A stretch of 42,884 nt of DNA from Nocardia exalbida NBRC 100660 (GTDB taxonomy: Bacteria; Actinomycetota; Actinomycetes; Mycobacteriales; Mycobacteriaceae): the NCBI RefSeq assembly GCF_000308575.1, contig NZ_BAFZ01000156.1, positions 1 through 42,884 on the forward strand. The letters are read 5' to 3'. The notes beneath the pieces are model-generated. The model was given only the letters and a program-made list of their open reading frames with translations. It had not been told where the DNA came from and made no database searches. The position numbers and the translations under genes are program-made. This document shows, piece by piece, positions 1-8,016 of this stretch (position 1 is its first letter; the number at the start of each line of letters is the position of its first letter).

Positions 1-172
1 GCCACCCGGCCAGCAGCCGGTGGCGCCGCCGTCGGGGCAACCGCAGGCGCAAGGGCCGCCGCCGGTGGATCAAGCGAAGATCGCCGACTTGAACAGGCAG
101 ATCGATGAGATCCGCGCTGCCCTCGAACGCCTGCAGAAGCAGCTGAGCGAACTCGACCGCAACGGTCGCTGA
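1..172 (+). CDS. C-terminal part of a Pro/Gln-rich protein with a terminal coiled coil (5' end outside window)
   Basis: An open frame runs in from the left edge and stops at TGA 170-172. The visible 56 residues begin with a Pro/Gln/Gly-rich stretch (PPGQQPVAPPSGQ...). They end with a heptad-like amphipathic segment (AKIADLNRQIDEIRAALERL, then QKQLSELDRNGR) that should form a short coiled coil. This layout, disordered linker then helix, is common at the ends of actinobacterial membrane or secreted proteins and ATPase accessory proteins, but there is too little sequence to name a family. Codon use fits the neighbouring genes. Function unknown; the call as coding is fairly safe because composition and reading frame stay consistent to the stop. 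Confidence 0.6.
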   Translation, partial: PPGQQPVAPPSGQPQAQGPPPVDQAKIADLNRQIDEIRAALERLQKQLSELDRNGR

Positions 173-191
173 CGCGGGCGCCGGTGACCGC

Positions 192-788
192 TTATCGCGG
201 CAGAACCTGGTCCGATTGCGTCGCCGTAGAGACGCTTTCGGGCCCGGGGCTATGTTGAGCGTCGGGCAGGTGAACGAGGATCAGGCCGATGCCCGCGATG
301 AGGAAGTTCTGCAGCGCGGCCGAGGACGCGTTCACATCGTCGTTGGCCCACATGCGGAACCATTCGCCGCCGACGGTCAGGAACCCGCCCAGGAACAGCA
401 GCACCGCCATGGTCCAGCCCAGGCTGGACAGCCGCACGGCCGTATCGAGGCCGGCTCGAAGCCGGCGCGGTCGTCCGGCCAGCACCCGGACCCACGCGGC
501 TCCCGCGGCCAGCAGCACGAAGGCGATGAGGAACTCCCAGATCACAACCAGAATGTAGGCGACGAGCGCGACGTTGCCGTTGGTGATCGCGCGCCAGTCC
601 GTTCCCGGATTGTGGATCGTCGCCTTCATCGACAGCACGGCGGCGACCCCCTTGCGATTGGTGTCGGTGTCCACGCAGTTGGTGAACGCGACGAACAGGT
701 AGTAGAAGCCGGTGATCGTGGCCAGTGTCGCCACCGCCATCCGGCGGCTACCCACCACATCGAGAAACCTTGCGCCGCTGCGCGTCAT
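192..788 (-). CDS. DUF2165-like small integral membrane protein
   Basis: 198-residue hydrophobic protein. I place the start at ATG 788 (MTRSGARFLDVVGSRR) rather than further upstream because a GAGGT Shine-Dalgarno-like sequence sits a few bases before it. At least four membrane segments are visible: near residues 18-35 (VATLATITGFYYLFVAF), 70-95 (ALVAYILVVIWEFLIAFVLL), 120-140 (GWTMAVLLFLGGFL) and 160-175 (FLIAGIGLILVHL). A conserved-looking loop WRAITNGNVA and the GGEWFRMW motif before the last helix are typical of the predicted small integral membrane proteins called DUF2165. No enzymatic residues are evident and the function is unknown. It follows the msrBA operon on the same strand but is separated from it by a strong hairpin, so it probably has its own promoter in 789-986. 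Confidence 0.75.
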   Translation of the reverse strand: MTRSGARFLDVVGSRRMAVATLATITGFYYLFVAFTNCVDTDTNRKGVAAVLSMKATIHNPGTDWRAITNGNVALVAYILVVIWEFLIAFVLLAAGAAWVRVLAGRPRRLRAGLDTAVRLSSLGWTMAVLLFLGGFLTVGGEWFRMWANDDVNASSAALQNFLIAGIGLILVHLPDAQHSPGPESVSTATQSDQVLPR

Positions 789-986
789 CTGCCTACCTCG
801 GGTCGACTGGCATGAAGGTCCGGACATTTAGGCGCCGACGATCATATCGGCGTACGCATGCGTCTTCTCCCCATGGCGGGGGAGTCGGAGCCGGTCGAAA
901 ACCCTCTACCGCAAATCTTTCCGTCCGCCGGATGGAACGACGATCCGCCTCCGCCCCGGTGGTTCCGCGGCGCGGGTCGGAACGCG

Positions 987-1020
987 GCGACTGCGCCACC
1001 CGGGAGGGTGGCGCAGTCGC
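987..1020 (-). terminator. Perfect 15-bp hairpin downstream of msrBA
   Basis: Arms 987-1001 and 1006-1020 are exact reverse complements (gcgactgcgccaccc), with a GGGA tetraloop. It lies 60 bp beyond the msrA stop and before the next minus-strand gene. No T-run follows, as is usual for actinobacterial hairpin terminators. The symmetric stem could act in both directions. Confidence 0.8.
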
Positions 1021-1081
1021 ATACTTTCGGCTCGGACGTGTCGGCGGTTACCGGGGCGCGGCGCCGTCGAGCCCGCGCGTC

Positions 1082-1597
1082 CTACTGCGCGGTGGTCTGC
1101 CGCTTCGGCAGCTTCCAGCCCGGACGGGGGAAGTGGCAGGTGTACCCGTCCGGGTAGCGCAACAGGTAGTCCTGATGCTCCGGCTCGGCCTCCCAGAACT
1201 CGCTCGCCGGGGTGACCTCGGTGACCACCTTGCCGGGCCACAGCCCGGAGGCGTCCACGTCGGCGATGGTGTCCAAGGCGACGCGCTTCTGATCCTCATC
1301 GAGATAGAAGATCGCCGAACGGTAGCTGGTCCCGATGTCGTTACCCTGGCGGTCCTTCGTCGAGGGATCGTGGATCTGGAAGAAGAACTCGAGCAGTTCC
1401 CGATAGTCCGTCCTGGCCGGGTCGTAGACGATCTCCACGGCCTCCGCATGGCCCGGGTGGTTCCGGTACGTGGGATGGTCGTTGCGCCCACCGGTGTAGC
1501 CGACGCGTGTCGACACCACCCCCGGTTGCTTGCGGATCAAGTCCTCCATGCCCCAGAAGCATCCACCGGCCAGGATGGCCTTCCGCGTGTCGCTCAC
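1082..1597 (-). CDS. msrA: Peptide-methionine (S)-S-oxide reductase MsrA
   Basis: Reduces the S-epimer of methionine sulfoxide in proteins and free methionine, using thioredoxin/mycoredoxin-type reductants in the cytoplasm. The catalytic box GGCFWG holds Cys13. The conserved TGG(R/x)NDHPTYRNHPGHAEAV segment and the YDP.RTDYRELLEFFFQIHDPST region are intact, and a TCHFP cysteine near the C-terminus could resolve the disulfide. I choose GTG 1597 as the start: it overlaps the msrB stop as GTGA and is preceded by a strong AAGGAGGAGG ribosome site, giving 171 residues, a normal MsrA length. A longer open frame upstream lies inside msrB and is not used. Translation is probably coupled to msrB. The hairpin at 987-1020 ends the unit. 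Confidence 0.95.
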   Translation of the reverse strand: MSDTRKAILAGGCFWGMEDLIRKQPGVVSTRVGYTGGRNDHPTYRNHPGHAEAVEIVYDPARTDYRELLEFFFQIHDPSTKDRQGNDIGTSYRSAIFYLDEDQKRVALDTIADVDASGLWPGKVVTEVTPASEFWEAEPEHQDYLLRYPDGYTCHFPRPGWKLPKRQTTAQ

Positions 1598-2049
1598 GCC
1601 TCCTCCTTCGCGAAGAGAGTCCTGTACTGCCCATAGCCTTCCGCCTCGAGGTCGTCGAGGCGGATGAACCGCAGCGCTTTCGAGTTGATGCAGTACCGCA
1701 AGCCGCCCGCCTCGCGGGGACCGTCGGTGAACACATGCCCGAGATGACTGTCTGCGTGCGCCGAACGCACTTCGGTGCGGACCATCAGATGGCTGAAGTC
1801 CCGCTTCTGCACCACGTTCCCGGCGTCGATCGGCTTGGTGAAACTCGGCCATCCCGATCCGCTGTCGAACTTGTCGACCGAGGCGAACAACGGCTCACCG
1901 GAGACCACGTCCACATAGATGCCCGGCTCGTGGTTGTCCCAGTACTCGCCCGTGAACGCCCGCTCGGTCCCGTTCTCCTGAGTGACGTGGTACTGCTCAG
2001 GGGACAGGGCGGCGACCGCCGCGGGATTCCGGTTGTACTCCCGTGCCAC
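1594..2049 (-). CDS. msrB: Peptide-methionine (R)-S-oxide reductase MsrB, zinc-free type
   Basis: Reduces the R-epimer of methionine sulfoxide, complementing MsrA encoded immediately downstream. Family signatures are GEPLFASVDKFDSGSGWPSF (residues 51-70), the RSAHADSHLGHVF segment and the catalytic RYCIN with Cys120. The two CxxC zinc motifs found in many MsrB proteins are absent, so this should be the zinc-free subtype. Start is GTG 2049 after an AGGAGG site (...GAGGAGGTCAT-GTG); an ATG two bases upstream is out of frame. At 151 residues it is full length. It is first gene of a two-gene repair operon with a GTGA overlap into msrA. Confidence 0.95.
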   Translation of the reverse strand: MAREYNRNPAAVAALSPEQYHVTQENGTERAFTGEYWDNHEPGIYVDVVSGEPLFASVDKFDSGSGWPSFTKPIDAGNVVQKRDFSHLMVRTEVRSAHADSHLGHVFTDGPREAGGLRYCINSKALRFIRLDDLEAEGYGQYRTLFAKEEA

Positions 2050-2131
2050 ATGACCTCCTCATATCGGCCCCACGTACAACCCCGGCGCAGTCCCGGAAAA
2101 TCCCGGGCGAGCCGGGCGTCACACTCCGACC

Positions 2132-2161
2132 GGCTCGCCCGCCCGGCAGGGCGGGCGAGCC
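2132..2161 (-). terminator. Perfect 13-bp hairpin, end of the PF10118 operon
   Basis: Arms 2132-2144 (ggctcgcccgccc) and 2149-2161 are exact reverse complements around a GGCA loop. It lies between the stop of the membrane-protein gene (2199) and the msrB start (2049), both on the minus strand, so it most likely ends the upstream operon. There is no U-tract. Confidence 0.8.
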
Positions 2162-2198
2162 CAGTCGCTACCAGCGGCTCAGCCTCCTCGCCGACCCG

Positions 2199-3359
2199 CT
2201 ACGCCGTGGGACTCGCGGCTGTTTCCGGAGCGGTGGCAACCGCGCTTGCCGCGGTCTTCCGCCGTGGCACCGTGAACACGGCGATCACGCAGAGAATCGC
2301 GACCACGAAGCAGGCGAGTGTGTACCAGAGATTCCCGATCGGGTCTCCCTCGCTCGTCCTGCCGTCGACGGCACCGAAGAAATCGGGCAATGCGGTCACC
2401 CAGAGCAACGCCATCACGCCCAGGTACACCACGCTGTAGATACGGACGAAATCGTTCGAATAGGGCGCGCTGTCCGCGCCGTCGCGCCGCAGCCGAAGCC
2501 ATCGGCGGGTGAGAATCAGGACGGCGACGACCGTGACGACGACCAGTTCGGCGGCGTAGAGCGCTCCGCGCACGGCGGTACTCCCCATGCCGAATACCGT
2601 TGCGGGTATCGGCAACACGCCTGTGCCCAACGATGCCAGCACGCCGATGACGACCGTACGCCAGACCAATTGCACCCCGGAGAACGTCTGCCCCTGATCG
2701 ACGTGGCGGCCGACGAACCATTGGACACAGAACGCCAGCGACATCGGCCACAGGGCGGCGAAGACGACCACACTCGGCAGTGGCACCGAATCGAACATCG
2801 GCTGATTGATCGGATTGTCGATCGACCATTCCCACCAGCGCAGCTGCGGGCCGAGATGGTCGAAGATCTCATAGAACGCATGGTGGACGAAGCCCACGCA
2901 AGCGGACCCGACGAGCACCCCGTGCTGCCGGAAGACTCCGAGTATCCGGACGATCTCGAAGGCCAGGGTGGCCATGAACGGGTAGATCGCGACGATGTAG
3001 AGCGGTAATCGGCCCCAGAGGAATTCCACGGTGAACAAGTTGTGCGCGAACATCGTGTCCACGTGTTCGTCGATGCCGAAGGCCGCCGGGAAGTACAGCG
3101 GGGGTTCGATGATGAACAGGTACGCGGTCGCGCCGAACCAGAGCACCAGGTTGGTGGGATCTCCGTGGCGGCGCAACCGCACGATCGCGTAGATCAGCGC
3201 GAGTACCGCGCCCAGGACGATCGTGACCTCGAGAACGGGCAACGTCCAGTTCTCCAACGCGAAGGGGTTTCGCACCTCGACCGGTCCGCCTGCCTGCTCG
3301 CACGAGAAGCCGAGCGCCGTGGCGAGCCGGTCGAAGGTGGGTGCGCAATGATCAGCCAT
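2199..3359 (-). CDS. Polytopic membrane protein paired with a PF10118-type protein
   Basis: 386-residue protein, about nine or ten hydrophobic helices, no recognised enzymatic signature. Helices are visible around LPVLEVTIVLGAVLALIYAI, LVLWFGATAYLFII, LPLYIVAIYPFMATLAF, VLVGSACVGFVHHAF, VVVFAALWPMSLAFCV, TVVIGVLASLGTGV, ALYAAELVVVTVVAVLI, VVYLGVMALLWVTALP and LACFVVAILCVIAVF. Conserved-looking polar features within or beside helices (EPPLYFPAAFGIDEH, HHAFYEIFDHLGPQLRWWEW) hint at a ligand- or metal-binding role, with several His and acidic residues near the membrane face. The start ATG 3359 has an AGGAG site 8 nt upstream and lies only 11 bp after the stop of the PF10118-type gene, so the two form an operon under the TetR-type operator at 4371-4402. 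I cannot name the family with confidence. A membrane partner or electron-delivery role is inference. Confidence 0.75.
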   Translation of the reverse strand: MADHCAPTFDRLATALGFSCEQAGGPVEVRNPFALENWTLPVLEVTIVLGAVLALIYAIVRLRRHGDPTNLVLWFGATAYLFIIEPPLYFPAAFGIDEHVDTMFAHNLFTVEFLWGRLPLYIVAIYPFMATLAFEIVRILGVFRQHGVLVGSACVGFVHHAFYEIFDHLGPQLRWWEWSIDNPINQPMFDSVPLPSVVVFAALWPMSLAFCVQWFVGRHVDQGQTFSGVQLVWRTVVIGVLASLGTGVLPIPATVFGMGSTAVRGALYAAELVVVTVVAVLILTRRWLRLRRDGADSAPYSNDFVRIYSVVYLGVMALLWVTALPDFFGAVDGRTSEGDPIGNLWYTLACFVVAILCVIAVFTVPRRKTAASAVATAPETAASPTA

Positions 3360-3370
3360 CGGTCCGGCTC

Positions 3371-4297
3371 CTAGGGGGCGACCGTGCCGGCGGTGTACCA
3401 GTGCGAGACGTCGTAACCGTCCTCGTAGCGCCGGAACCACACGTCCGCGAGCGCGGGCAGCTTCTCGTGGTCCGGGTTGTGCTTGGGCAGCTGGCTGCGC
3501 ACGACGCCCGCCAACGCGACGAGTTGCTCACGGAGCGGGAGATGGTCGAACGCCCGCGGCATCGGACCGTGGTCCTCCGACCGGAGGAACGGCAACCACG
3601 TGCGGAGTTTCTGCTTGCGACGGTAGGACGCGAACATCGACAACGCGTCGACCTTCCGTTCCTCCAGCGGGACGTGCCGGTTGAAGCCCGCGCAGGCCAC
3701 CCTGATCACCTTCAGCACGTGACGGAAGATCGACGGCGCCATGCGCATCCGATACACGTCGCTGCCGACGACGGAGTCGAAGATGATCAGCGCCGAACTG
3801 CGATGTTCGACTTCTTCGACGAAATGCCAGATGAACAGGGACGCGACCCGGTCGTCGCCCGGCCGGAAGAGGGTCGCGTCGTTGTCGAGCATCAGTTTGA
3901 ACACCGGGGTGAAGGTCGCCTCCAGATCGGCGGTGTAGGCGAGGCGGTATTCGACCGACGTGTTCACGGTGAGGCGGTCGAATTCCGCGATCACTTCGTT
4001 GAGCGTCTCCTGCAACCCCGGGTATCGCCGGATCAGGGCGTTGGCATGTTGGCGGTGCGCGGTGGAGTGCTGGCCTTCCTGCCGCACGAACGCGTCGGCT
4101 TCCTCGGCGACCTCGGGATCCGTGATCAGGGGCATGGCCTCCCGAATCATGTTGACGATCATCTTCTCGAAGCCGATCGCCAGGATGGACACCGCATTGG
4201 CCATCGAGGAGAAGGCCGGGTTCTCCTCGTTCCACAAGAAGGGCACGTCGTAGTCCGCGAACGCGAAGCGCATCTTCCGGACTTGAAGATCGGTCAC
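3371..4297 (-). CDS. PF10118-type predicted metal-dependent hydrolase, ferritin-like diiron pattern
   Basis: 308 residues from a GTG start (4297) with a GAGGT ribosome site. The overall sequence matches what I know of the PF10118/COG3687 predicted metal-dependent hydrolases. Directly visible is a ferritin-like set of metal ligands: Glu44, Glu74-x2-His77 (EGQHSTAH), acidic residues at 116 and 126, and Glu162-x2-His165 within HFVEEVEHRS. The E...ExxH...E...ExxH spacing is that of carboxylate-bridged diiron proteins, so an oxygen-activating activity is as plausible as hydrolysis. It is first gene of a two-gene operon with a polytopic membrane protein 11 bp downstream, divergent from a TetR regulator. 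The palindrome at 4371-4402 lies between them. Substrate unknown; membrane lipid or hydrophobic compounds are a guess from the partner. Confidence 0.8.
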   Translation of the reverse strand: MTDLQVRKMRFAFADYDVPFLWNEENPAFSSMANAVSILAIGFEKMIVNMIREAMPLITDPEVAEEADAFVRQEGQHSTAHRQHANALIRRYPGLQETLNEVIAEFDRLTVNTSVEYRLAYTADLEATFTPVFKLMLDNDATLFRPGDDRVASLFIWHFVEEVEHRSSALIIFDSVVGSDVYRMRMAPSIFRHVLKVIRVACAGFNRHVPLEERKVDALSMFASYRRKQKLRTWLPFLRSEDHGPMPRAFDHLPLREQLVALAGVVRSQLPKHNPDHEKLPALADVWFRRYEDGYDVSHWYTAGTVAP

Positions 4298-4370
4298 TGG
4301 GCTGTACCTCGTCTTTCGGATCGAACAGGTCCGGCGGCGTCTTCCGGCGCCGCCGAGCCACGTTGGACGT

Positions 4371-4402
4371 GATCATACACACAGCGGCATTTGTGTATGA
4401 TC
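4371..4402. promoter_or_regulatory. TetR-type operator, 11+11 bp perfect palindrome
   Basis: Arms gatcatacaca (4371-4381) and tgtgtatgatc (4392-4402) are exact reverse complements, 10 nt apart. The site lies between the divergent PF10118-type gene (start 4297) and the TetR gene (start 4536). Each arm carries an outward-reading TATGAT that could be a -10 box for its flanking gene, so occupancy would block both promoters. Confidence 0.75.
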
Positions 4403-4535
4403 AGAATTGATGCTCGAATCGCGGGACGGTCGTCGGCACCGCTTGTGATACCGTCGAGCCCTTGGTCGGGGGTGTCGGCAGGCTCTCTGATCAGCGGGTT
4501 CGCAAGCGACAGGCGTCGAGTCCAGGAAGCGGGCA

Positions 4536-5156
4536 GTGGCAGGAAGGCGCGGGTGGGGCGGGAGCCCGCCGAAAGACGACGAGGAGGCGTCTCGTCGCAT
4601 AGTCGCCGCCGCCGTCGACCTGATCGGCCGGACGGGGTCGGAGATCAGCATCGCCGACGTCGCGGAGGCGCTGGGCGTCATCCGTCAGACGGTCTACCGA
4701 TACTTTCCCAGTGCCGACGCGCTGATGACGGCCGCGGCGATCGCGTCGGTCGACGGTTTCCTCGATCGGCTGGCGCGACACGTCAGCGGTATCGAGGACG
4801 CGGTGGAAGCGATGACCGAGGGAGTGGTGTACACCCTGGCCGAAGTGCGTCGCACACCTCATCTCGGCATCCTGCTGTCGAGTACCTACTCGAACGTCCA
4901 CCCCGAAAGCCTGACGTCCGAAGAGGCGCAAGCCTTCGGAATGACGATGATCAAACGCTTCGACGTCGATTGGGGGCGGTACGGCTACGACGACGAGTCG
5001 CTGCACGAGCTCGTCGAATACGTCCTGCGGACGATGCAGTCGTTCTTCATCTCCCCGGGCAATCCACCCCGCGGCGAGGAGGAGCTGCGGCGGTATCTAC
5101 GACGCTGGATGGGCGCCGCGATCGTCGCCCAGCTGAAGCCGTCCGCGAGCGTCTAG
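4536..5156 (+). CDS. TetR-family transcriptional regulator
   Basis: 206 residues. The N-terminal helix-turn-helix is clear: ASRRIVAAAVDLIGRTG, then SIADVAEALGVIRQTVYRYF (about residues 38-57), the usual TetR recognition helix with the YRYF end, followed by a variable ligand-binding helical domain (about 70-200). The start is GTG 4536 after AGGAAG. It is transcribed away from the PF10118/membrane-protein operon and the palindrome at 4371-4402 lies between the promoters, so autoregulation and repression of that operon are the obvious inference. The inducer is unknown. It ends 72 bp from the convergent deazaflavin-reductase-like gene. Confidence 0.9.
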   Translation: MAGRRGWGGSPPKDDEEASRRIVAAAVDLIGRTGSEISIADVAEALGVIRQTVYRYFPSADALMTAAAIASVDGFLDRLARHVSGIEDAVEAMTEGVVYTLAEVRRTPHLGILLSSTYSNVHPESLTSEEAQAFGMTMIKRFDVDWGRYGYDDESLHELVEYVLRTMQSFFISPGNPPRGEEELRRYLRRWMGAAIVAQLKPSASV

Positions 5157-5228
5157 CGCCGCGAAGTGGCACCCCTCGGGGTGGCCGCGTCACGCTTGCT
5201 TCCGATGCCGGCGGGGGAGATGCGGCGA

Positions 5229-5585
5229 TCAGGTCGCGTCGTTCAGCCGCACCTTCACGAGCACCCGCCCGCGTTCGTCGCGCTGCGCTACCGCGTGCCC
5301 GTGCCGCTCAGCGCCGTCGAGCCGCAGGGTGATCGGGCCGCCATCGTCCAGGAAGTTCCGCCACCACGATTTCTTGTCCGGCATGGCGACCCCGATGACG
5401 AGTTCGTCTCCCTTGCGCCGGTAGTTGACCGGCGTGCTGAACGTCCGCCCTGATCGCCGCCCCACGTAGGTGATCACCACGAATCCCTTGCCCAGCAGCC
5501 GCCCGAGCAGCGGCACGTCGAGGAGGGAGGCCACCCCCGTGTTCAGCGCTCCCACGGTGCGTCCCAGCGCCGTCTTCGGTTCCAC
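5229..5585 (-). CDS. Deazaflavin (F420)-dependent nitroreductase/quinone reductase family protein
   Basis: 118 residues when started at GTG 5585, which has a GGGAGG site 6 nt upstream; an upstream GTG at 5624 lacks one. The central sequence VVITYVGRRSGRTFSTPVNY followed by YRRKGDELVIGVAMPDKKSWWRNF and DGGPITLRLDGAERHGHAV is the split-barrel fold of the Ddn-like F420H2-dependent reductases. Known members reduce quinones or nitro-compounds with F420H2 at the membrane. Here a cofactor is inferred from the family; small relatives of this kind are abundant in mycolate actinomycetes and mostly uncharacterised. It is divergent from the P450 gene (start 5872) and convergent with the TetR gene. Confidence 0.85.
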   Translation of the reverse strand: MEPKTALGRTVGALNTGVASLLDVPLLGRLLGKGFVVITYVGRRSGRTFSTPVNYRRKGDELVIGVAMPDKKSWWRNFLDDGGPITLRLDGAERHGHAVAQRDERGRVLVKVRLNDAT

Positions 5586-5871
5586 AATTTCCTCCCGGCC
5601 GGTCCCGCGGACAAATCCGAACACGCCACTCTAACCGCCACACCGGTTCTCGGCCGTGCCGGCGGGGACGGCCGTTCGGTCGACGTGCCCTCGCCCCTGC
5701 CGACCGGCACTCGCTGTTCGACAGGTCCGGAATTTCGTTTTCCGACGCTCGAGTTCTGGTTGGAGGCAGGATCCGTCCGTTGCTCGGCTGCGCGGCCGAA
5801 CGCGCCGTGATACTCGTGCACGACCGTCCCTACGACGGCTGAAGGGTTCACGCGCAGAAGGGAATTCCCCC

Positions 5872-7095
5872 ATGACAACCAGCCTGCCCGCATTCCCCGC
5901 CCCGGACGAGGATCTGCTGGACACCTGCATCCGGCTCCGGGAGATCGCGCCGGTGGTCGAGGTGGAGTTCCCCGGCGGCGTGCCCGCCTACCTGGCGCTG
6001 ACGCACGACGCGGTGCGCGAGATCCTCGCCGGGGACAACAAGACGTTCGCCCGGGAACCCAAGCACTGGCCGGCCCTGTACGACGGTTCCATTCCGGAGG
6101 ACTGGCCCCTGCGCGCCATCGTGCAGGGCGATCACCTTTCCACCAAGGACGGTGACGACCATCGGCGGCTTCGCAGCCTGATCAGCAAGGCATTCACGCC
6201 TGGCCGGGTGAATGCGCTGGAGCCGCGGGTCCAAGAGATCATCGACCGGTTGCTGGACGAGGTGGTGGCCGCCGGTGACGGCGTCGACCTGGTGCCCACC
6301 TTCACCGAAGCGCTGCCGATGGCGGTGATCTGCGAACTGTTCGGCGTGCCCGAGCACGAGCGGGATCGACTGCGGCGCTGGACCGCGACTCTGCTGGCGC
6401 ACACCACTCCGCCCGAAGAGGCGTTCGCGACGCAGAACGCGCTCATGCTGTACCTGTACGAATTGGCGGATCGCAAGCAGCAGCAGCCGGGCGACGACCT
6501 GACCACGGGCCTGGTGCAAGCCCGCGACGAGGGCGACAAGCTGACCGCCGAGGAACTGGTCGCCGTCCTGTGGATCATGCTGGTCGCGGGCCACGAAACC
6601 ACCGTGCACATGCTCGGATACGCCATCCTGGCGCTGTCGCGACACCCCGATCAGCTCGCGCTGGCCAAGGCCGAGAATCGCTGGGCCGACGTGGTCGAAG
6701 AGACTGTGCGATACCGGCATTCGGTGATGATGACCAGCTGGCGGTTCACGTTGACCGACGTCACGGTGGCCGGCGTGGCCATTCCCAAGGGCAAGGCGGT
6801 CGGCGTCGCCTACCAGGCCTGCGGGATCGATCCCGCCGAATACGGCGAGACCGCGAACGAATTCGACATCACCCGCGAGCAGCGGGGCGGACATCTCGGG
6901 TTCGGCCACGGCCCGCGCTACTGCATCGGCGCGGGCCTGGCCCGTCTGGAAGGCAGGCTCGCGCTCGCCTCGCTCTACCGGAGGCTGCCGGACCTCGAAC
7001 TCGCCGTCGACCCCGCCGACATCCCGTACTCGCCGTCCTTCTTCACCATCGGTCCGCTGTCCGTGCCGGTCAAATTGGGTGGCGCGGCGCGGTAG
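5872..7095 (+). CDS. Cytochrome P450 (soluble bacterial class)
   Basis: 407-residue haem-thiolate monooxygenase. Key elements are present: I-helix oxygen-activation motif AGHETT (239-244), the K-helix E277-T-V-R280, and the haem loop FGHGPRYCIGAG with the axial Cys351. The C-helix HRRLR (97-101) contacts the haem propionates. The length and the missing membrane anchor fit soluble actinobacterial P450s that accept electrons from ferredoxin; the sequence resembles the CYP107/CYP105-like group, but family number and substrate cannot be read here. No ferredoxin gene is adjacent. Start ATG 5872 has only a weak GGGA site. The stop is 3 bp from the convergent stop of the MDMPI-family gene. Confidence 0.95.
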   Translation: MTTSLPAFPAPDEDLLDTCIRLREIAPVVEVEFPGGVPAYLALTHDAVREILAGDNKTFAREPKHWPALYDGSIPEDWPLRAIVQGDHLSTKDGDDHRRLRSLISKAFTPGRVNALEPRVQEIIDRLLDEVVAAGDGVDLVPTFTEALPMAVICELFGVPEHERDRLRRWTATLLAHTTPPEEAFATQNALMLYLYELADRKQQQPGDDLTTGLVQARDEGDKLTAEELVAVLWIMLVAGHETTVHMLGYAILALSRHPDQLALAKAENRWADVVEETVRYRHSVMMTSWRFTLTDVTVAGVAIPKGKAVGVAYQACGIDPAEYGETANEFDITREQRGGHLGFGHGPRYCIGAGLARLEGRLALASLYRRLPDLELAVDPADIPYSPSFFTIGPLSVPVKLGGAAR

Positions 7096-7098
7096 CGC

Positions 7099-7755
7099 TC
7101 ACCCGAGGACGAACGGCAGCCGCGCGGCGAGCTCGTCCAGTTCGGCCGTCTGTGTCTCGGTCGGCGCCCGTCGACCGGTGCCGATCAGCAGCGCGTCGGT
7201 GTCGGAGAACGAGAGGGGGAACGCGGCCCCGGCGATCTTCTCCAGCATCTCCCGTGATCGGCCGAGACCCGCCGCGGGCGGCTCGGTCGCGCCAGGGACG
7301 TGCGCGATCAGGTCGAGGTGGTGCAAGGTGCTCTCCAGGACGTACGCGCACAGGTAGTCGCCCGCGGTGAGGACCTCATCGCGGGTGCCGACCCGCAGGT
7401 CGGGGTCGGCGAGGCGGGCCGCGCGCCCGGCGGCGGAGCCGACGTCCTCGAAGTGAATTTTCAGCAACCGCGGCTCCCGGTACGCCGCGGCCAGCCGCAC
7501 GATCAGCGCGTCGAGCGGGTCGTCGCCGGTCGGCGCCGTATCGGCCACCTCCCAGTAGGTCACCGCGTCGCGCGTCGGTTCGGCTTCGGCAGGGGTCACG
7601 AGGGTGATCAGGATGTCCTGGGCGTCGATGATCAGATGGCACACCAGGTCTCGCACGAGCCAGCCGGTGCAGCCGGACGGCTGCGCGAAATCCTCGTCCG
7701 AAAGGTCGGCGACCGCCGTGCGCAACGCTGTCCAGGAGCGTGAGAAGTCATCCAC
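7099..7755 (-). CDS. Mycothiol-dependent maleylpyruvate isomerase-family protein (DinB-like)
   Basis: 218 residues from GTG 7755 (VDDFSRSWTALRTAVADL). The N-terminal four-helix metal-binding domain is recognisable by LSDEDFAQPSGCTGWLVRDL with the His-containing VCHLIIDAQDIL helix and the later ESTLHHLDLIAHVPG segment, which supply the usual metal-binding histidines and acids. Members use mycothiol or other thiols for isomerase/transferase reactions, but most paralogues, including this one, have no assigned substrate. The start is tentative: no good ribosome site precedes GTG 7755, and the frame remains open further upstream into a region that looks non-coding. It is convergent with the P450 gene with a 3-bp gap. 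Confidence 0.8.
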   Translation of the reverse strand: MDDFSRSWTALRTAVADLSDEDFAQPSGCTGWLVRDLVCHLIIDAQDILITLVTPAEAEPTRDAVTYWEVADTAPTGDDPLDALIVRLAAAYREPRLLKIHFEDVGSAAGRAARLADPDLRVGTRDEVLTAGDYLCAYVLESTLHHLDLIAHVPGATEPPAAGLGRSREMLEKIAGAAFPLSFSDTDALLIGTGRRAPTETQTAELDELAARLPFVLG

Positions 7756-8016
7756 GGCCCGGAAGCTAGCAGTGTGCGGCGCGGCTCGCGACGGATTCGG
7801 CGCTCCGGGTTCGCCGAGCGGCCGAGATCGGCAGCTCACGGTGGCGGAGCGAAGCAGGCGCACTTGCGGCCGGGTAGTCGAATCTTGCAACGTTTCCGCA
7901 GGTCATCGGCCTGTTGCGAACGAGGAACGCATCGGCGATTCCTGGGACAACTGATCACATGCCATGTCACGCTGCTGCAGTCCGCAAATTCGCAGCAAAC
8001 TGGCACGGAAGGATCG

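Noticed and set aside
5166..5190. ggcacccc/ggggtggc as a terminator between TetR and reductase genes
   Set aside because: One mismatch and a 2-nt loop, so the usable stem would be too short to list.
7860..7960. Inverted TTGCAACG/TGTTGCGA near the CocE/NonD promoter
   Set aside because: Only six of eight positions pair and there is no regulator next to it.
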